A stretch of DNA of 36,990 nucleotides from Micromonospora echinofusca. Lineage in GTDB: Bacteria > Actinomycetota > Actinomycetes > Mycobacteriales > Micromonosporaceae. Location: positions 1 through 36,990 of the forward strand of contig NZ_WVUH01000017.1 in the NCBI RefSeq assembly GCF_017614955.1, read 5' to 3'. Each line of letters starts with the position of its first letter. Within the stretch, counting starts at the first letter, position 1. The notes under the pieces are model-generated. The model was not told the origin of the DNA and searched no databases. It was given only the letters and a program-made list of their open reading frames with translations. Shown here in pieces: positions 36,592 to 36,990 of this stretch. Made by a program: the position numbers and the translations under genes.

Positions 36592-36990
36592 ACTGCAGAG
36601 CCGCGTACGCCACGAAGTACAAAGCATCCATTGACGTAAGTGCGTCATATGGGAAGGTCGCGAGTGTCCGTCGACTACGTTAAGTCACTGCAAGTGGGGA
36701 CAGTGGTGTCCGGATCTGCCCGATGAGTTTGCGTCGGCCCATGCTCGGGGATGCTGCCCCGGCTGTTGCTCCTTGCCGCGTCGATGACAAGCGGCACCCT
36801 CGCTCACAACTCGTCGTTACGGAGGCTGGGGAGCTGGGCCGGGTAGATGGCGCTCATCTCGTCGTTATTGACCCGTAGGGCAAATATGCCGTGGTCATCC
36901 GGCGGCGTAGCGGACTTCAGGCTTACCGAAGAAGGCTTTCACCGTGGCTGGCTGGTTCTGCCGACGACGCAGGTGCCGGCTGGCCGCGGC
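36592..36990. other. Right end of window, no clear gene
   Basis: Lower coding quality and mixed base use. On the minus strand, a frame enters from beyond the window at 36990 and stops at 36895, ending QPATVKAFFGKPEVRYAAG. A second short minus frame reads DDHGIFALRVNNDEMSAIYP and ends near 36806. Both could be pieces of one broken gene extending beyond the window. Confidence 0.3.

Overview
High-GC actinobacterial chromosome, most likely a Micromonosporaceae-type organism. This is inferred from strong G/C third-position bias, GTG/TTG starts, a CGNR-type regulator, an ABC sugar importer without its own ATPase, mycothiol-family remnants and secreted I36-type and VCBS-type proteins. No rRNA, tRNA, CRISPR array or intact insertion sequence was seen.

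Layout. (1) 1-1775: a membrane-anchored XRE-type regulator with a ricin-like extracytoplasmic tail, divergent from a small secreted I36-like (beta/gamma-crystallin-like) protein, with an array of CCGGACA repeats between them. (2) 1994-4131: a 5'-truncated lipoyl synthase (lipA) overlapping an intact dihydrolipoamide dehydrogenase. (3) 4488-11771, minus strand: gcvP-gcvT-gcvH-glyA-sdaA, led by a tandem glycine riboswitch and a plausible promoter. With lpd this is a route from glycine through serine to pyruvate and ammonia. (4) 12107-28297: a large divergent metabolic cluster. Minus strand: creatininase-family hydrolase, CGNR regulator, RidA-like protein, a protein of unknown family, SelA/DgaE-like PLP enzyme and MFS transporter. 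Plus strand: lipoprotein binding protein, two permeases, class V aminotransferase-fold enzyme, amidohydrolase, DUF4432-like sugar-binding protein, Gfo/Idh/MocA oxidoreductase, M20 hydrolase, an interrupted amidohydrolase and an SDR. Most genes on each arm overlap by 4-16 bases. The plus arm has a near-consensus promoter with a palindrome filling its -35/-10 spacer. (5) 28527-33379: mainly secreted proteins (RTX-like, helveticin-J-like candidate, collagen-like), a glycosyltransferase with a helical-repeat tail, a VCBS remnant and a perfect 27-bp hairpin. (6) 33790-36990: a decayed region with a mycothiol-dependent maleylpyruvate-isomerase-family pseudogene, an intact NYN/OST-HTH protein and a frameshifted ankyrin-DUF4304 gene.

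The best candidate for an undescribed system is region 4. It looks like a complete import-and-breakdown module for a small nitrogen-containing molecule, perhaps an N-substituted sugar or amide. It pairs a carbohydrate-type ABC importer with three hydrolase families acting on amide or C-N bonds, two PLP enzymes and two dehydrogenases. Its substrate cannot be named from sequence alone. Functions are assigned from recognised motifs and family knowledge; no searches were run.
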